A stretch of 64,000 nucleotides of DNA, taken from the NCBI RefSeq assembly GCF_018863235.1, contig NZ_JAHKRS010000002.1, forward strand, positions 372,001 through 436,000, in the 5' to 3' direction. The position numbers were made by a program, and so were the translations under genes. Within the stretch, counting starts at the first letter, position 1, and each line of letters opens with the position of its first letter. This stretch comes from Pseudomaricurvus albidus (GTDB lineage Bacteria > Pseudomonadota > Gammaproteobacteria > Pseudomonadales > Cellvibrionaceae). This document shows positions 26,707 through 39,902 of the stretch, in pieces. A model generated the notes under the pieces. It searched no databases. It was given only the letters and a program-made list of their open reading frames with translations, and had not been told where the DNA came from.

Positions 26707-27285
26707 ATGTTTCAAGGTAATGGTTTAAATCGCCGTGGCCTGCTCCGTGGTGCGTTAGCTACTGGTGTTACAGGGATTGCATTCTCGAAAGCAATCATGG
26801 CAGATGATGCGAATCTCTCGCATGTGCACTGCGTGGAACCAGGTTTGAATAAAGTCAGCAAGTTAAAGAAGATTCTACATGTTGGCGTATTTACCGATGA
26901 TCTGGATAGAGCCTTGGTGAAATATTCTGCGCTGGGTATGTCCTGTTCTGTAATTGTCGAGAGTGAAAAGATGGGTGTCAAAATTGCTCTCTTGACCGCC
27001 GGAAGCAGTGCGTTGGAAGTGGTACAAATTACTAAGCCAACACAAGCCAATGACGCTTTGGCGAAGGTTGTCCTCGGACAAGAAGGAGTCATTAACCATG
27101 TTTGTTTTGAAGTTGATGATTTGGCTGAAAGTATCAGTGAGTTTGAAGGGAGTGGCGCCAAACTGGTCGAAGGTTGCCCGACAGCGGGTGTTCAGGGAAA
27201 TATCGCCTTTTTTTACCCAGAAACAACAGAGGGTGTGTTAATAGAGTTGTGTCAGCTCTCAAACCTGCCAGAAGCTGCACCTTAG
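26707..27285 (+). CDS. Tat-exported VOC/glyoxalase-fold protein
   Basis: A 192-residue protein (ATG 26707; AGGA 9 bases upstream) with a twin-arginine signal (NRRGLLRGALATGVTGIAFS, about 8-27). A single vicinal-oxygen-chelate domain follows (HVGVFTDDLDRALVKYSALG, FYPETTEGVLIELCQ), similar to methylmalonyl-CoA epimerase and lactoylglutathione lyase. The metal positions appear as His near residue 59, a second His in INHVCFEVDDL, and Glu in LIELCQ. VOC enzymes are normally cytoplasmic; export already folded, with metal, suggests a periplasmic isomerase or dioxygenase acting on the substrate just imported by the receptor encoded upstream. Confidence 0.82.
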   Translation: MFQGNGLNRRGLLRGALATGVTGIAFSKAIMADDANLSHVHCVEPGLNKVSKLKKILHVGVFTDDLDRALVKYSALGMSCSVIVESEKMGVKIALLTAGSSALEVVQITKPTQANDALAKVVLGQEGVINHVCFEVDDLAESISEFEGSGAKLVEGCPTAGVQGNIAFFYPETTEGVLIELCQLSNLPEAAP

Positions 27286-27526
27286 TGTCTTATTCTATCA
27301 GACTTTTTAGGTTGGTTAGCCAACCAAGCTGCTCGTACCTGATTGCTTGTCAGCACTGTTTAGATCTAGCTATCGTCGGCAGAATCATGGCGTTACGTAA
27401 AGATAAATTTTGACATGATTGTTACCTGCTAAAGGTTAAAGGTGTCTAGTATCCGTTGTTTGATTTTTTAGGCGGAGGAAAAGCCTGTAACCGTTTTTGA
27501 TAGGCGGCTCTCCATCGTCTGCTTTC

Positions 27527-27551
27527 GGCCTGCATTGCAGGCCTTTTTTTT
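27527..27551 (+). terminator. strong intrinsic terminator
   Basis: GGCCTGCATTGCAGGCC (perfect inverted repeat) is followed by eight T. It ends the receptor-VOC transcription unit 240 bp after the VOC stop. Confidence 0.88.
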
Positions 27552-27975
27552 AGTATTTATAGCGTGCTATACCTCTACGTATAACATTGCCGCCCACCTA
27601 GCAGATCCCCTGTTTGTCGAATCATTCTTGGTTTCAACATCGTTGGAGTGATAGTTGCCAGACAGGATGTTAACGAAATAAATCCGACAGTCCCTCTCGG
27701 CAGTGTTTAAATACTATGCTGCAATCCCGGTTTAGGGTCAGATTATACGACCCCACGAAGCGTGCAGCTCCCAGGATAAAGTATGATGTGTCCTTTGGGG
27801 CCGGCTTTGAGTAGCACCTCTCTACAAGCTCAGAATTCAGGGCGAACGGCTGGTTGGCCGGCATGCTGAATGACCATTGGAGTTTGGCGATTTACTTCTG
27901 GAGGTACATAATCTGTCATTGTTAAAGTGTATTTTCCCCAATTATTCATCCACGTTTGAGCGCACAAATCTTGGC
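27552..27975. other. non-coding stretch at the right edge of the catabolic island
   Basis: About 420 bp with only short, unconvincing frames (for example a 64-codon minus frame at 27670-27864 without a ribosome site). It ends at the 81-bp direct repeat shared with 15077. I see no att site or insertion-sequence end in it. Confidence 0.45.
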
Positions 27976-28056
27976 CTTACCCTATGGAACATAAAACCCC
28001 ACTCAGTTATCACTTCAAACATTCACACATCTGGTTTGATATGGCGTTGCTGGCGG
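27976..28056 (+). repeat. right copy of the 81-bp near-identical direct repeat
   Basis: Pairs with 15077-15157. Here the repeat is the intact 5' end of the gene at 27984, including the 8 bp before its ATG. Confidence 0.85.
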
Positions 28057-28859
28057 TGTTGTTCGTGGTGGCGGCCTATGTCCCGCTGCTGAAGATCGTA
28101 CCTTTGATCGCCAGCCTGGAGCTGTTCAGCTTTTTTTGTTTTCACCTGATGGCCAAGCGCAGCCGGTTTCAGTTGCAGGGTTTTTTGGGCGGGTTTATTT
28201 CCAGCACGGCGGTGTTTATACAGACACTGAATGACAGCAAGTTTGCTGCTGCCAGTGATCGCGATCTGCTGCTGACGTTGTTGTTTGCCTTGTGCGCGAT
28301 GCTGCTGGAATGCGTGTTCATTATCTTTTTTCTCTCTGATCAGTTGGCCTTTGTCTTTTATGTGCCTTTCCTCACACAGTTGCTGTGCATTGTAGCTGCC
28401 ATTGTGTATCTGAATAAAAGTGACTTTATGGATGCTTCACCAGACAAAGCGTCTGAAGCGGAGATGGATATCGAGTTACTGAATGACCATCCGATCATTT
28501 GGAAAAACGTCGTCAAGTTTTCAGCAATCATTTTAGTGCTTATCTACGGTATGCAGGTCATTGGGAAAGTCTTTGATAATGGCTTCGGGCTTTCAATACT
28601 CATCAGCACCTTGCTGGTTTCACTGTTTGAAGCCCATGCCATTCTCGCTTCGATCATGACAGAGTGGTCGTTGAACCCAGACAAAATTGATCTGATGACG
28701 ATCTTTTTTGTCATTCTTCTGGGTAACACCATCAGCAAATCGTTTCTTGTGTTTAAAGGTAAAAACCTTAGGCGGAAAGGGATTTTTGTGGCGGTGCTTT
28801 TTGGGAGTTTGGTAGTTAGTGTTGGGATGACGCTATTGTTCTTGTGGTTAATGACATAA
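27984..28859 (+). CDS. multi-pass membrane protein, DUF4010/MgtC-like second half
   Basis: A 291-residue protein with about eight predicted membrane helices and no signal peptidase site. The C-terminal part (LFEAHAILASIMTEWSLNP, then ILLGNTISKSFLVFKGKN) resembles the DUF4010 half of MgtC/SapB-type proteins, whose role (possibly ion transport or Mg2+ stress) is not settled; this is a moderate match by eye. An internally deleted copy of the same gene lies at 15085-15268, so this gene or its 5' end was duplicated around the catabolic island. It stands alone between two terminators. Confidence 0.7.
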   Translation: MEHKTPLSYHFKHSHIWFDMALLAVLFVVAAYVPLLKIVPLIASLELFSFFCFHLMAKRSRFQLQGFLGGFISSTAVFIQTLNDSKFAAASDRDLLLTLLFALCAMLLECVFIIFFLSDQLAFVFYVPFLTQLLCIVAAIVYLNKSDFMDASPDKASEAEMDIELLNDHPIIWKNVVKFSAIILVLIYGMQVIGKVFDNGFGLSILISTLLVSLFEAHAILASIMTEWSLNPDKIDLMTIFFVILLGNTISKSFLVFKGKNLRRKGIFVAVLFGSLVVSVGMTLLFLWLMT

Positions 28860-29000
28860 CAATCAATGGGGTCAAATAAACATTATCTCATTTCAATCAC
28901 GACTTAGCCTACAAAAGGGATGGAAAGGGATTAACTTTCATTCAATCCTTTTTCCTGTCCAGAGAGATCAAAGCGCAAAAGTTTTTACAACCCCAAAAAC

Positions 29001-29030
29001 AAAAAAAGCCACCGCAAGGGTGGCTTTTTA
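29001..29030. terminator. bidirectional intrinsic terminator
   Basis: AAAAAAAGCCACC / GGTGGCTTTTTA with the loop GCAAG, poly-A before and poly-T after. It ends the membrane-protein gene and may also insulate the mobile island that starts to the right. Confidence 0.85.
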
Positions 29031-29053
29031 TGGCTTTGTCTGGTGGTGGGACG

Positions 29054-29072
29054 GGACGCGGGTTCAGTTCCC
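29054..29072 (+). other. tmRNA 3'-end-like fragment, possible attachment-site remnant
   Basis: GGACGCGGGTTCAGTTCCC closely matches the T-arm of bacterial tmRNA genes (GGACGCGGGTTCAACTCCC is typical). Only this short piece is present; no tmRNA gene surrounds it. Integrases often use the tmRNA 3' end as attachment site, and an island with a recombinase and AlpA-like genes begins just to the right. A chance match cannot be excluded. Confidence 0.4.
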
Positions 29073-29214
29073 TAACTCGCAACCGAACAAGTCCATTAAA
29101 TACCTATGATTATCTATCGATATTTATGCCCCTAACCAGCCCTAATTAGCTTGATTTGATCCGTAGTTTTGAGCGTTCATGGTGGTTACCAAATAGTCCA
29201 ACACAGGAGTTTTT

Positions 29215-29418
29215 ATGACGGTAATACACATGAATCAGAGGCAGCTGGCGAATCGCTGGGGCGTGAGTGAAGCGACTTTAGAGCGGTGGCGTTCCGAGGG
29301 GATTGGCCCCAGGTATTTGAAACTACAGGGGCGAGTTATGTATCGGGAGAAAGATATTGAGGCCTATGAAGCCAACTGCTTGAGGCAGTCTACATCAGAG
29401 AGCTATCACGGGCCTTAA
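29215..29418 (+). CDS. AlpA-like helix-turn-helix regulator (left copy)
   Basis: A 67-residue MerR-type HTH protein (RQLANRWGVSEATLERWRSEGIGP, about 8-31) of the kind used as excisionase or activator in phages and integrative elements. AGGAG stands a few bases before the ATG. A paralogue with about the same first 45 residues lies at 56930-57139, at the head of the phage-like module. The two differ at many third codon positions, so the duplication is not recent. Nothing follows it on the same strand. Confidence 0.82.
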   Translation: MTVIHMNQRQLANRWGVSEATLERWRSEGIGPRYLKLQGRVMYREKDIEAYEANCLRQSTSESYHGP

Positions 29419-29433
29419 TTGAGGTGACATGCT

Positions 29434-29841
29434 TTAATTCTGCCTAATAGCATGTTCGGCTAAACCTTCAATGATTCCGCATTGGTCAATTGTATTAGGC
29501 CTTTCGCAGCGATGCCGCAAAGCACTTAATTCAAGGTGGAGCTTTTTGAGCTCTTCGATACGCGATTCCACAAGGTTAAGTTGGGTATCAATCATGTTGT
29601 TCACTTCATCACAGTTGGATTCAGGTGAGCTTTGAAGCTGAATAAGCTGCTTAATTTCTTTCAGGGCTAAATCCAGAGAGCGGCAATGCTTGATAAACAG
29701 AAGTTTTTCAAGCGTGTGACTATCATAAAGACGAAAATTACCCTCTGAGCGTGAAGGGGCCGAAATGAGCCCTTCCCTTTCGTAATATCGAATTGTTTGG
29801 ACAGAGCAACCACTTGATTTAGCTAATTCGCCAATTTTCAC
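29434..29841 (-). CDS. MerR-family Cd/Pb-type metal sensor (CadR/PbrR-like)
   Basis: A 135-residue regulator from a GTG at 29841 (MKIGELAKSSGCSVQTIRYYEREGL). The N-terminal winged helix is followed by a dimer coiled coil and metal-binding cysteines at 77, 112 and 121, the arrangement of CadR/PbrR sensors of Cd(II), Pb(II) and Zn(II). It binds the perfect dyad between the -35 and -10 boxes at 29852-29882 and should twist that promoter into an active form when metal is bound. It is divergent from the efflux operon it controls. A longer reading to 29886 would run through the operator and is unlikely. Confidence 0.88.
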   Translation of the reverse strand: MKIGELAKSSGCSVQTIRYYEREGLISAPSRSEGNFRLYDSHTLEKLLFIKHCRSLDLALKEIKQLIQLQSSPESNCDEVNNMIDTQLNLVESRIEELKKLHLELSALRHRCERPNTIDQCGIIEGLAEHAIRQN

Positions 29842-29851
29842 TATTACGCCC

Positions 29852-29882
29852 TTGACTCTATAGTTACTATAGAGTCTATACT
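29852..29882 (+). promoter_or_regulatory. MerR-type promoter/operator of the czc operon
   Basis: -35 TTGACT (29852-29857) and -10 TATACT (29877-29882) are 19 bp apart, the over-long spacing typical of MerR-activated promoters. The spacer region holds a perfect 10-3-10 dyad, GACTCTATAG-TTA-CTATAGAGTC (29854-29876). Confidence 0.9.
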
Positions 29883-29917
29883 GCACTCACTGAATGAGAC
29901 AAGTGTTTTAAGCCCCT

Positions 29918-30268
29918 GTGAAATTACGTGCCATTACATATCTACTACTCTTGCTGATGACGTTTCAGTCAGCGGCAGGTATAGCTGATATTCACACGGC
30001 GCATCAATCAGGGTTGGAACACCTTACTTTTGAAGATCATCAGCACTCAGCAGATGAGCATCATACGGACTCCATGGAGCAATCCGACAACGGGGAGCGT
30101 GATTGCCACCATTGTTGTCATTGTCACGGCCATTCCACGCCAGCCATCATTATCACGATTGACCGCATATTCATGGCGAAAAGCTCCTCCCTAATTCCAG
30201 ATTATTCTGACAAAACCATTCCCGACACTTTCGAAACTTTTCTGCGCCCTCCGATCGCTAAGTCCTAA
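29918..30268 (+). CDS. small periplasmic His/Cys-rich metal protein (CzcI-like)
   Basis: A 116-residue protein from a GTG at 29918, with a signal peptide (MKLRAITYLLLLLMTFQSAAGIA). The mature part is rich in His and acidic residues, with the cluster CHHCCHCHGH (about 63-72) that should bind several metal ions, and it ends in FLRPPIAKS. CzcI-type proteins occupy the same first place in czc operons and are thought to modulate the system. The CopL-like protein at 47766-48149 has a related tail (LYRPPILG), so both belong to one broad group. Confidence 0.75.
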   Translation: MKLRAITYLLLLLMTFQSAAGIADIHTAHQSGLEHLTFEDHQHSADEHHTDSMEQSDNGERDCHHCCHCHGHSTPAIIITIDRIFMAKSSSLIPDYSDKTIPDTFETFLRPPIAKS

Positions 30269-30322
30269 GCACTGTTTTTTGCCCGCATAAGCGGAAAGCA
30301 CGACTTAATTTAGGACCTATCC

Positions 30323-31639
30323 ATGCGAATTACCCTAATTCTCAGGTGTAAATATACCTGTCTGTGGCTTGCGTTTTTACTTTGCAGCACGGCGACATCA
30401 GCAATAGCTGAAAGCGTTGAGTCCACACTCACATTAAAAAAAGCGCTTGCATCAACGCTTGCGCGGAACCCGCAGCTGTACCAATACCGTTTTACAATAG
30501 AAGCATTGAATGCCCAAGAGCAAACCAGCGCCTTGCGCCCCGCATTAGCCCTTGAGCTGGAGGTCGAAAACTTTGTTGGTTCAGGTGCTCATAAAGGTTT
30601 TGATGCGGCTGAAACCACCCTGGCACTGTCTTCTGTGATCGAGCTTGGCGGAAAACGTCAGGCTCGTATGAGCTATTCGAATGCTCGAATCAACCAGGCC
30701 GAGTGGGGACAAAAAGCTGCGACTCTCGATACGCTGGGCAAGCTCACCGAAGTGTTTATCGAAGGATTGGCAACGCAGGCCAACCTTCAGTTGGCAGAAG
30801 AATCCTTAGCCTTGTCACAATCGATTCTTCAAACCGTTAAAACACGATCGGAACGAGGTGCGGCACCGGAAGCAGAGGTAATGAGCGCGCAAGCAGCACT
30901 GATTCGTGCGGAAATTCGCGTTGCGTCTTTGCAGGCGAAGCTTGAACGGCAAAAAGTACTACTCGCTCGATTTTGGGGTGAAACAACACCGCGCTTTCAT
31001 TCCTTAACGGGCAGCCTGTTTGATTTCGGCTCCAGCTCAAGCTTTGATCAACTTTACGCTCGCGCTCTAACTTCACCAGCTCTTCAAGTACTGGCAAGTG
31101 AAGCGCGTATTCGGGACGCCGAAATTACGATGGCCCGCGCCAGCGGTCGCAGCGATTTAAGCTGGCGGGCAGGCATCAAACGTTTTGAAGAAACAGGCGA
31201 TTCCGCATTCACTGCAGGTATTTCAGTCCCGTTATTTTCTGGCAAACGTAATAAAGGAGACGTCAAAGCGGCCTTAGCCAACCGTAACGCCGTGGATTAC
31301 GCCCAACAGGATTTGCGCCTCGCATTACACGCGCGACTTTTTGAAGCGTGGTCGCTCAGAAAGCAAAGTATCGCAGCGGCCACCCTTACTCAAAATACCG
31401 CAATACCTGCTTTGGAAAAAGCGCTCAAACTCACTCGTGAAGGCTTTGAGAGTGGGCGTTATCGCTACCTCGATTTGATAGCTGCCCAGGAAGAATTACT
31501 CGCGAGCAAACAGGCGCTCATTGACGCCGCCACAACAGCGTTAATCAGTCAGGCCTTGATTGAAAAACTGACCGCCGAGCCACTGGAATCAAAAAGCGCG
31601 CTTTCGATTGATACAACACTCGAATCGTCTCAGCGCTAA
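30323..31639 (+). CDS. czcC: CzcC-type outer-membrane efflux channel
   Basis: A 438-residue TolC-family protein with a signal peptide (end near TSAIA, residue 28) and two outer-membrane efflux repeats. It is the outer channel of the RND pump encoded by the next two genes. It starts 54 bp after the CzcI-like gene and ends 21 bp before the adaptor gene. The specific assignment to divalent-cation export rests on the RND partner at 32926. Confidence 0.88.
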   Translation: MRITLILRCKYTCLWLAFLLCSTATSAIAESVESTLTLKKALASTLARNPQLYQYRFTIEALNAQEQTSALRPALALELEVENFVGSGAHKGFDAAETTLALSSVIELGGKRQARMSYSNARINQAEWGQKAATLDTLGKLTEVFIEGLATQANLQLAEESLALSQSILQTVKTRSERGAAPEAEVMSAQAALIRAEIRVASLQAKLERQKVLLARFWGETTPRFHSLTGSLFDFGSSSSFDQLYARALTSPALQVLASEARIRDAEITMARASGRSDLSWRAGIKRFEETGDSAFTAGISVPLFSGKRNKGDVKAALANRNAVDYAQQDLRLALHARLFEAWSLRKQSIAAATLTQNTAIPALEKALKLTREGFESGRYRYLDLIAAQEELLASKQALIDAATTALISQALIEKLTAEPLESKSALSIDTTLESSQR

Positions 31640-31660
31640 GCCCAATTCAGGATTATTTCT

Positions 31661-36039
<4,379 letters not shown>

Positions 36040-36075
36040 GGAGAAGCCCCTCTTCATTTGGGAGGGGTAAAAATT

Positions 36076-36678
36076 ATGAATCAGTTGATTATTTATTTTT
36101 TGCTTGTTTATTTTGTTTTGTTTTTTGGCGTTGCTGTTATCTGGAGGAATTATGCCGTCGCGAAAAGTACCGGGATTAATGCTTTTAAACTGAACAAAAA
36201 AACAGGGCCGGAATCAATCACGGGGTTGTATTTTAAGTTCCTACCACTGCTCTCGGTTTTAGTCTTTATTATTTATGCTTGGCTACCAAATTCATATGCG
36301 TTACTGGGCCCAATCAAATTACTCACCAACAACTTCGTTCAATATGCAGGGATGGGGGTAATGACGATTGCACTTGTTTGGGTGGTGGCGGCACAAGCTC
36401 AGATGGGGGTATCCTGGCGAATAGGTATCGACCACGATCAAAAAACGGAGTTTGTTCAAAGAGGGTTGTTTAAATATTCAAGGAATCCGATATTTGTTGG
36501 TGTAATTGTAATATCCCTCGGTTATTTTTTGCTCCTACCAAATCCGATTACATTTACAATTCTGGCTCTTGATGTCGCCTTGATTCAAATACAGGTGGCG
36601 CTGGAGGAAAACTTTTTAACAGAACAACATGGCAAGCAGTACATCGATTACTGTCAGCAAGTAAGGCGCTGGTTGTAA
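36076..36678 (+). CDS. isoprenylcysteine carboxyl methyltransferase-family membrane protein
   Basis: A 200-residue protein from ATG 36076 (GGAGG about 10 bases upstream) with four or five membrane helices. The C-terminal ICMT/PEMT-type signature is visible as GLFKYSRNPIFVGVIVISLGYFL and an E-x-x-x-L-x-x-x-x-G-x-x-Y pattern (LEENFLTEQHGKQYIDYCQQVRRWL). In this family the C-terminal half binds S-adenosylmethionine. Members are often found at the end of metal-resistance operons, where their target is unknown. It follows czcA by 36 bp and probably belongs to that operon. Confidence 0.82.
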   Translation: MNQLIIYFLLVYFVLFFGVAVIWRNYAVAKSTGINAFKLNKKTGPESITGLYFKFLPLLSVLVFIIYAWLPNSYALLGPIKLLTNNFVQYAGMGVMTIALVWVVAAQAQMGVSWRIGIDHDQKTEFVQRGLFKYSRNPIFVGVIVISLGYFLLLPNPITFTILALDVALIQIQVALEENFLTEQHGKQYIDYCQQVRRWL

Positions 36679-36688
36679 TGATGTATTA

Positions 36689-37198
36689 TTAATTCGGAAT
36701 AGCATTAAACAGATTTACCAACTTGAGCTGATCAACCCGGCTCACCGGTGTTTTGCCGATATTAGGATTGCCGACGACTACTGCCAGTGATTGTGCTCTC
36801 GATATAGCTACATTAATGCGGTGCTTATCGAAGAGGAAATCCAGTCCTCGGGGTGATTTACTGGCGTCGCTGGCACACATGCTCAAGAACACAATTGGGG
36901 CCTCTTGGCCTTGGAACTTGTCGACACTGCCCACTTTGGCTTGCTCGCCTAGCGCAGCGCGAAGTTTACTGACTTGATGGTTGTACGGGGCGACAAACAA
37001 GATGTCGTTCCAGTTGATGGGTCTAGTGACGTGTATGGGTGCACTTATGTTGTGAGCGGATGGATCAGAGAGGATGATGTCCAGAGTTGATTGTCCAGCA
37101 CGCTCTCTACCTGTGAAATACGTGCTTCTAATCAGACTAGCTTTTCCCCTGAGCTCATAGGCACCGCACCAATCAAGCCTACAAAAAAGTAGGCACTC
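36689..37198 (-). pseudogene. 3' fragment of a SF1 helicase/nuclease gene
   Basis: The frame is open from about 37198 to the stop at 36689 but has no proper start. It encodes the last about 170 residues of a UPF1/Dna2-like helicase domain (APYNHQVSKLRAAL, TVDKFQGQE-type motif VDKFQGQEAPIVFLSM, RINVAISRAQSLAVVVGNP), as in TM0106-type RecB-like nuclease-helicases. Its 5' part is missing and the break lies within 10 bp of the copA stop, so the copper block was probably inserted or joined here. Not expected to be functional. Confidence 0.75.
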
Positions 37199-37204
37199 GA
37201 TAGG

Positions 37205-39466
37205 TTATTCAGGCTTAAGGAACCGCAGTCGATTAGCATTAGAAACCACCGTCACCGAAGAAAAAGCCATTGCAAGTCCCGCAACAACAGGATTTAAAAG
37301 CAACCCAAATATCGGATAAAATACTCCGGCCGCTACTGGGATACCCAGCGTATTGTAAATAAATGCGCCCAGCATATTTTGCTTTATATTTTTCAAAATA
37401 GCCTTGCTAACCGAAATTGCATCTACTAAGCCATGAAGAGAACCTCGCATCAATGTGATATCTGCACTCTCAATGGCAACATCCGTCCCCGTACCAATTG
37501 CAAATCCAACATCAGCTGAGGCTAACGCTGGCGCATCATTGATTCCGTCGCCCACCATGCCGACAATTTCACCTGATGCTTGCAAGTTTTTAACAGTATT
37601 GGCTTTTTCTTCTGGAAGTACTTCCGCAATAAAATCTTTAATACCCACCTTGCATGCAACCGCTTTGGCGGTCAACTGATTATCTCCCGTTAGCATCACC
37701 GGTTTGATACCCAGTTTTTTAAGCCTCTGTATCGCTGAAATGGAATCTTCTTTAATCGGATCAGATACCGCGATTATTCCTGCAAGCTTGTTGTCTACGG
37801 CAAGAAACATTGGCGTTTTGGCCTCTGAAGCAAGATTAGAGGCAAGCTCATGAAAATCTGGAGCACCTTCAATTTGAAGGGATATATTATTTTCCTTCAT
37901 GAGTGCTAGGTTTCCTAGAAATACTTTTTTTCTGTCTACTGTTGCCTCTACGCCTTTACCAGATACAGCGTTAAAGTCATGAGCATCAATCGTTAAAATG
38001 CCACGATCTTTAGCGCATTCAATAATTGCTTGAGCTAGTGGATGCTCGGATCGAAGCTCGATACTCGCCGCAAAAACTAATAGTTCATCCTCCTGAAACT
38101 GATTGGAGGTAATAATTTCTGTTACTTTAGGTGCACCTACCGTAATAGTCCCGGTTTTGTCGAGCACCATCGTCGTAATTTTTGATGTGGTTTGAAGTGC
38201 TTCACCGTTACGGATTAGCACGCCATACTCTGCCGCTTTACCGACACCTACCATAATTGACATAGGCGTCGCTAACCCAAGCGCACATGGGCAAGCAATA
38301 ATGAGTACAGTTGTTGCTGCCACAAGTGCATAGGCATACGAAGGCGACGGCCCCCAGGTTAGCCAGGCAACTGCGCTCAAAAAAGCAATGACAACGACTG
38401 AGGGAACAAAATAAGCAGATATCGTATCCGCTATTCGCCCAATAGGTGGCTTGGCGTTTTGTGCTTGCTTGACCAAGCTGATAATGTTGGAAAGTGCTGT
38501 ATGCTCGCCAACGGCCGTCGCCTTTATAACGATCGACCCCGTTTTATTTATACTACCTGCCGAAACAGAATCACCCAACTTTTTTTCAACAGGGATGGGT
38601 TCACCCGTCAACATGGACTCATCAATTGAGGTCGAGCCTTCAATTACATCAGCGTCAACGGGAATTTTTTCACCGGGGCGAACACGAATGAAGTGGCCAA
38701 GTTCGACTGCAGAAATTGCAACATCAACTTCTTCACCTTCTAATATTCGCCTTGCGGTTTTGGGTTGTAGTCCAATGAGTCTTTTAAGTGCTTCACTGGT
38801 TCGCCCACGAGCTTTTACTTCGAGAGCTAGCCCCAAATTGATTAACCCAATAATCATGGAGCTTGCTTCAAAGTATATGTGGCGAGCGAGTTCGGGAATG
38901 AGTGAGGGTACAAGAACAACAACCATTGAATATATCCACGCTGCGCCTGTACCCAGCGCAATAAGCGTGTCCATAGTAGCAGCTTTATTGAGCAAAGAGC
39001 GCCAAGCACCAATGTAAAAACGACCGCCCGCTACGTACATGGTCGCAAAGGTTAACAAGCCGACGATTAACCATGATACTTGCTCCTGTGAGGAGCTGAC
39101 TGTCATCGAACCGCCAGCCAAACCATAAAGCATAAGGGGGATTCCTAGCCCTAGGGCTAACCACATATCGCGCATCAACCGCTTATAGTAGGTTTGATCT
39201 GACTTTTCCCTGTCTTGTTGCGCTTGGTCGAGGTTATTCGCTCTGGTCACTTGAGCCGTATAGCCAATCTCTTCGATTGCACGAATGAGTTGCTCTGAAG
39301 TAGCACCACCTTCCACGGCAACTGTTCGCTCAGCAAAGTTCATTTGCGCTTTAGTAACACCTGAAACACTGCTTAGTGCAGATTCGATTTTACTAATACA
39401 ACTCGCACAGCCTGCACCGCCAATCTGCAATTCAGTAGAATGCTTAGAAGACAGATGACTACTCAT
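37205..39466 (-). CDS. copA: CopA-type Cu(I)-translocating P1B ATPase
   Basis: A 753-residue P-type ATPase. One N-terminal heavy-metal domain (GGAGCASC, about 16-23), eight membrane helices, the actuator TGE loop ([11 protein letters not shown]), the metal-binding CPC in helix 6 ([12 protein letters not shown], about 393-404), the phosphorylated Asp in DKTGT (about 434) and [11 protein letters not shown] are all seen. It pumps Cu(I) (and Ag(I)) from the cytoplasm. It overlaps by 8 bp with the TCC-motif gene upstream, so the two are translationally coupled under the CueR-type promoter at 39839-39869. Confidence 0.94.
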   Translation of the reverse strand: MSSHLSSKHSTELQIGGAGCASCISKIESALSSVSGVTKAQMNFAERTVAVEGGATSEQLIRAIEEIGYTAQVTRANNLDQAQQDREKSDQTYYKRLMRDMWLALGLGIPLMLYGLAGGSMTVSSSQEQVSWLIVGLLTFATMYVAGGRFYIGAWRSLLNKAATMDTLIALGTGAAWIYSMVVVLVPSLIPELARHIYFEASSMIIGLINLGLALEVKARGRTSEALKRLIGLQPKTARRILEGEEVDVAISAVELGHFIRVRPGEKIPVDADVIEGSTSIDESMLTGEPIPVEKKLGDSVSAGSINKTGSIVIKATAVGEHTALSNIISLVKQAQNAKPPIGRIADTISAYFVPSVVVIAFLSAVAWLTWGPSPSYAYALVAATTVLIIACPCALGLATPMSIMVGVGKAAEYGVLIRNGEALQTTSKITTMVLDKTGTITVGAPKVTEIITSNQFQEDELLVFAASIELRSEHPLAQAIIECAKDRGILTIDAHDFNAVSGKGVEATVDRKKVFLGNLALMKENNISLQIEGAPDFHELASNLASEAKTPMFLAVDNKLAGIIAVSDPIKEDSISAIQRLKKLGIKPVMLTGDNQLTAKAVACKVGIKDFIAEVLPEEKANTVKNLQASGEIVGMVGDGINDAPALASADVGFAIGTGTDVAIESADITLMRGSLHGLVDAISVSKAILKNIKQNMLGAFIYNTLGIPVAAGVFYPIFGLLLNPVVAGLAMAFSSVTVVSNANRLRFLKPE

Positions 39467-39806
39467 GAGAAACCCCTTTCAGCTGCCAAGCGAGCATGAA
39501 AATTTGATTAATCTTCGTTAATAAACGTTGGTATATCACCTCTCTATCAGGTGTACAGCAAGTCACATGCATGCTGCCGATAATACCGCCGGAGTTCTCG
39601 ACAAATTCAATCAGACGATCAGCATACGAGTCGTCCTCAGAGGGCTGGCTTACCATTTGGTATGAGCTTAACAAAGCCTGCATGCTCTCGCTTTTGTTTT
39701 GCTGACAGCAAGTCGCACTTAGTCTTCCAATATCGCTCCCTGTTGACTCGAGCAGTAATAGCAACTTGTCCTGTACTGAACCTTCTTTATTAATTTCATG
39801 CGACAT
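39459..39806 (-). CDS. duplicated TCC-motif protein, copper-linked, unknown
   Basis: A 115-residue soluble protein that I cannot name. It shows an internal duplication: [20 protein letters not shown] (about 20-39) and [20 protein letters not shown] (about 71-90), each with a Cys-Cys pair after Thr. Two CC pairs in a copper operon suggest binding or hand-over of Cu(I) to CopA, whose gene overlaps by 8 bp. No signal peptide is present, so it should be cytoplasmic, where chaperones work. A cysteine-rich regulatory role is the alternative. Confidence 0.7.
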   Translation of the reverse strand: MSHEINKEGSVQDKLLLLLESTGSDIGRLSATCCQQNKSESMQALLSSYQMVSQPSEDDSYADRLIEFVENSGGIIGSMHVTCCTPDREVIYQRLLTKINQIFMLAWQLKGVSHE

Positions 39807-39838
39807 ACGACCTCCGAGCCAAGTGAGTAATTAGGCAT

Positions 39839-39869
39839 AGTTAAACATTGGAGTTGACTCTAGAGTCAA
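39839..39869 (-). promoter_or_regulatory. CueR-type promoter/operator of the copA unit
   Basis: On the minus strand -35 TTGACT and -10 TTAACT are 19 bp apart, and the spacer region carries the dyad ACTCTAGAGT-CA-ACTCCAATGT (plus 39845-39866). This spacing is typical of MerR-family activation. The nearest candidate sensor is encoded at 39903-40310. Confidence 0.8.
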
Positions 39870-39902
39870 GATCTTATCGACTTAGTTCTCAGGCCCTAGT
39901 TT

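Noticed and set aside
27670-27864. 64-codon minus frame right of the VOC gene
   Set aside because: No ribosome site, no recognisable motif, atypical composition; more likely chance.
29215-29418. Recent direct-repeat duplication of the AlpA-like gene as element ends
   Set aside because: The two genes differ at many third codon positions and their flanks do not match, so they are old paralogues, not att-type repeats.
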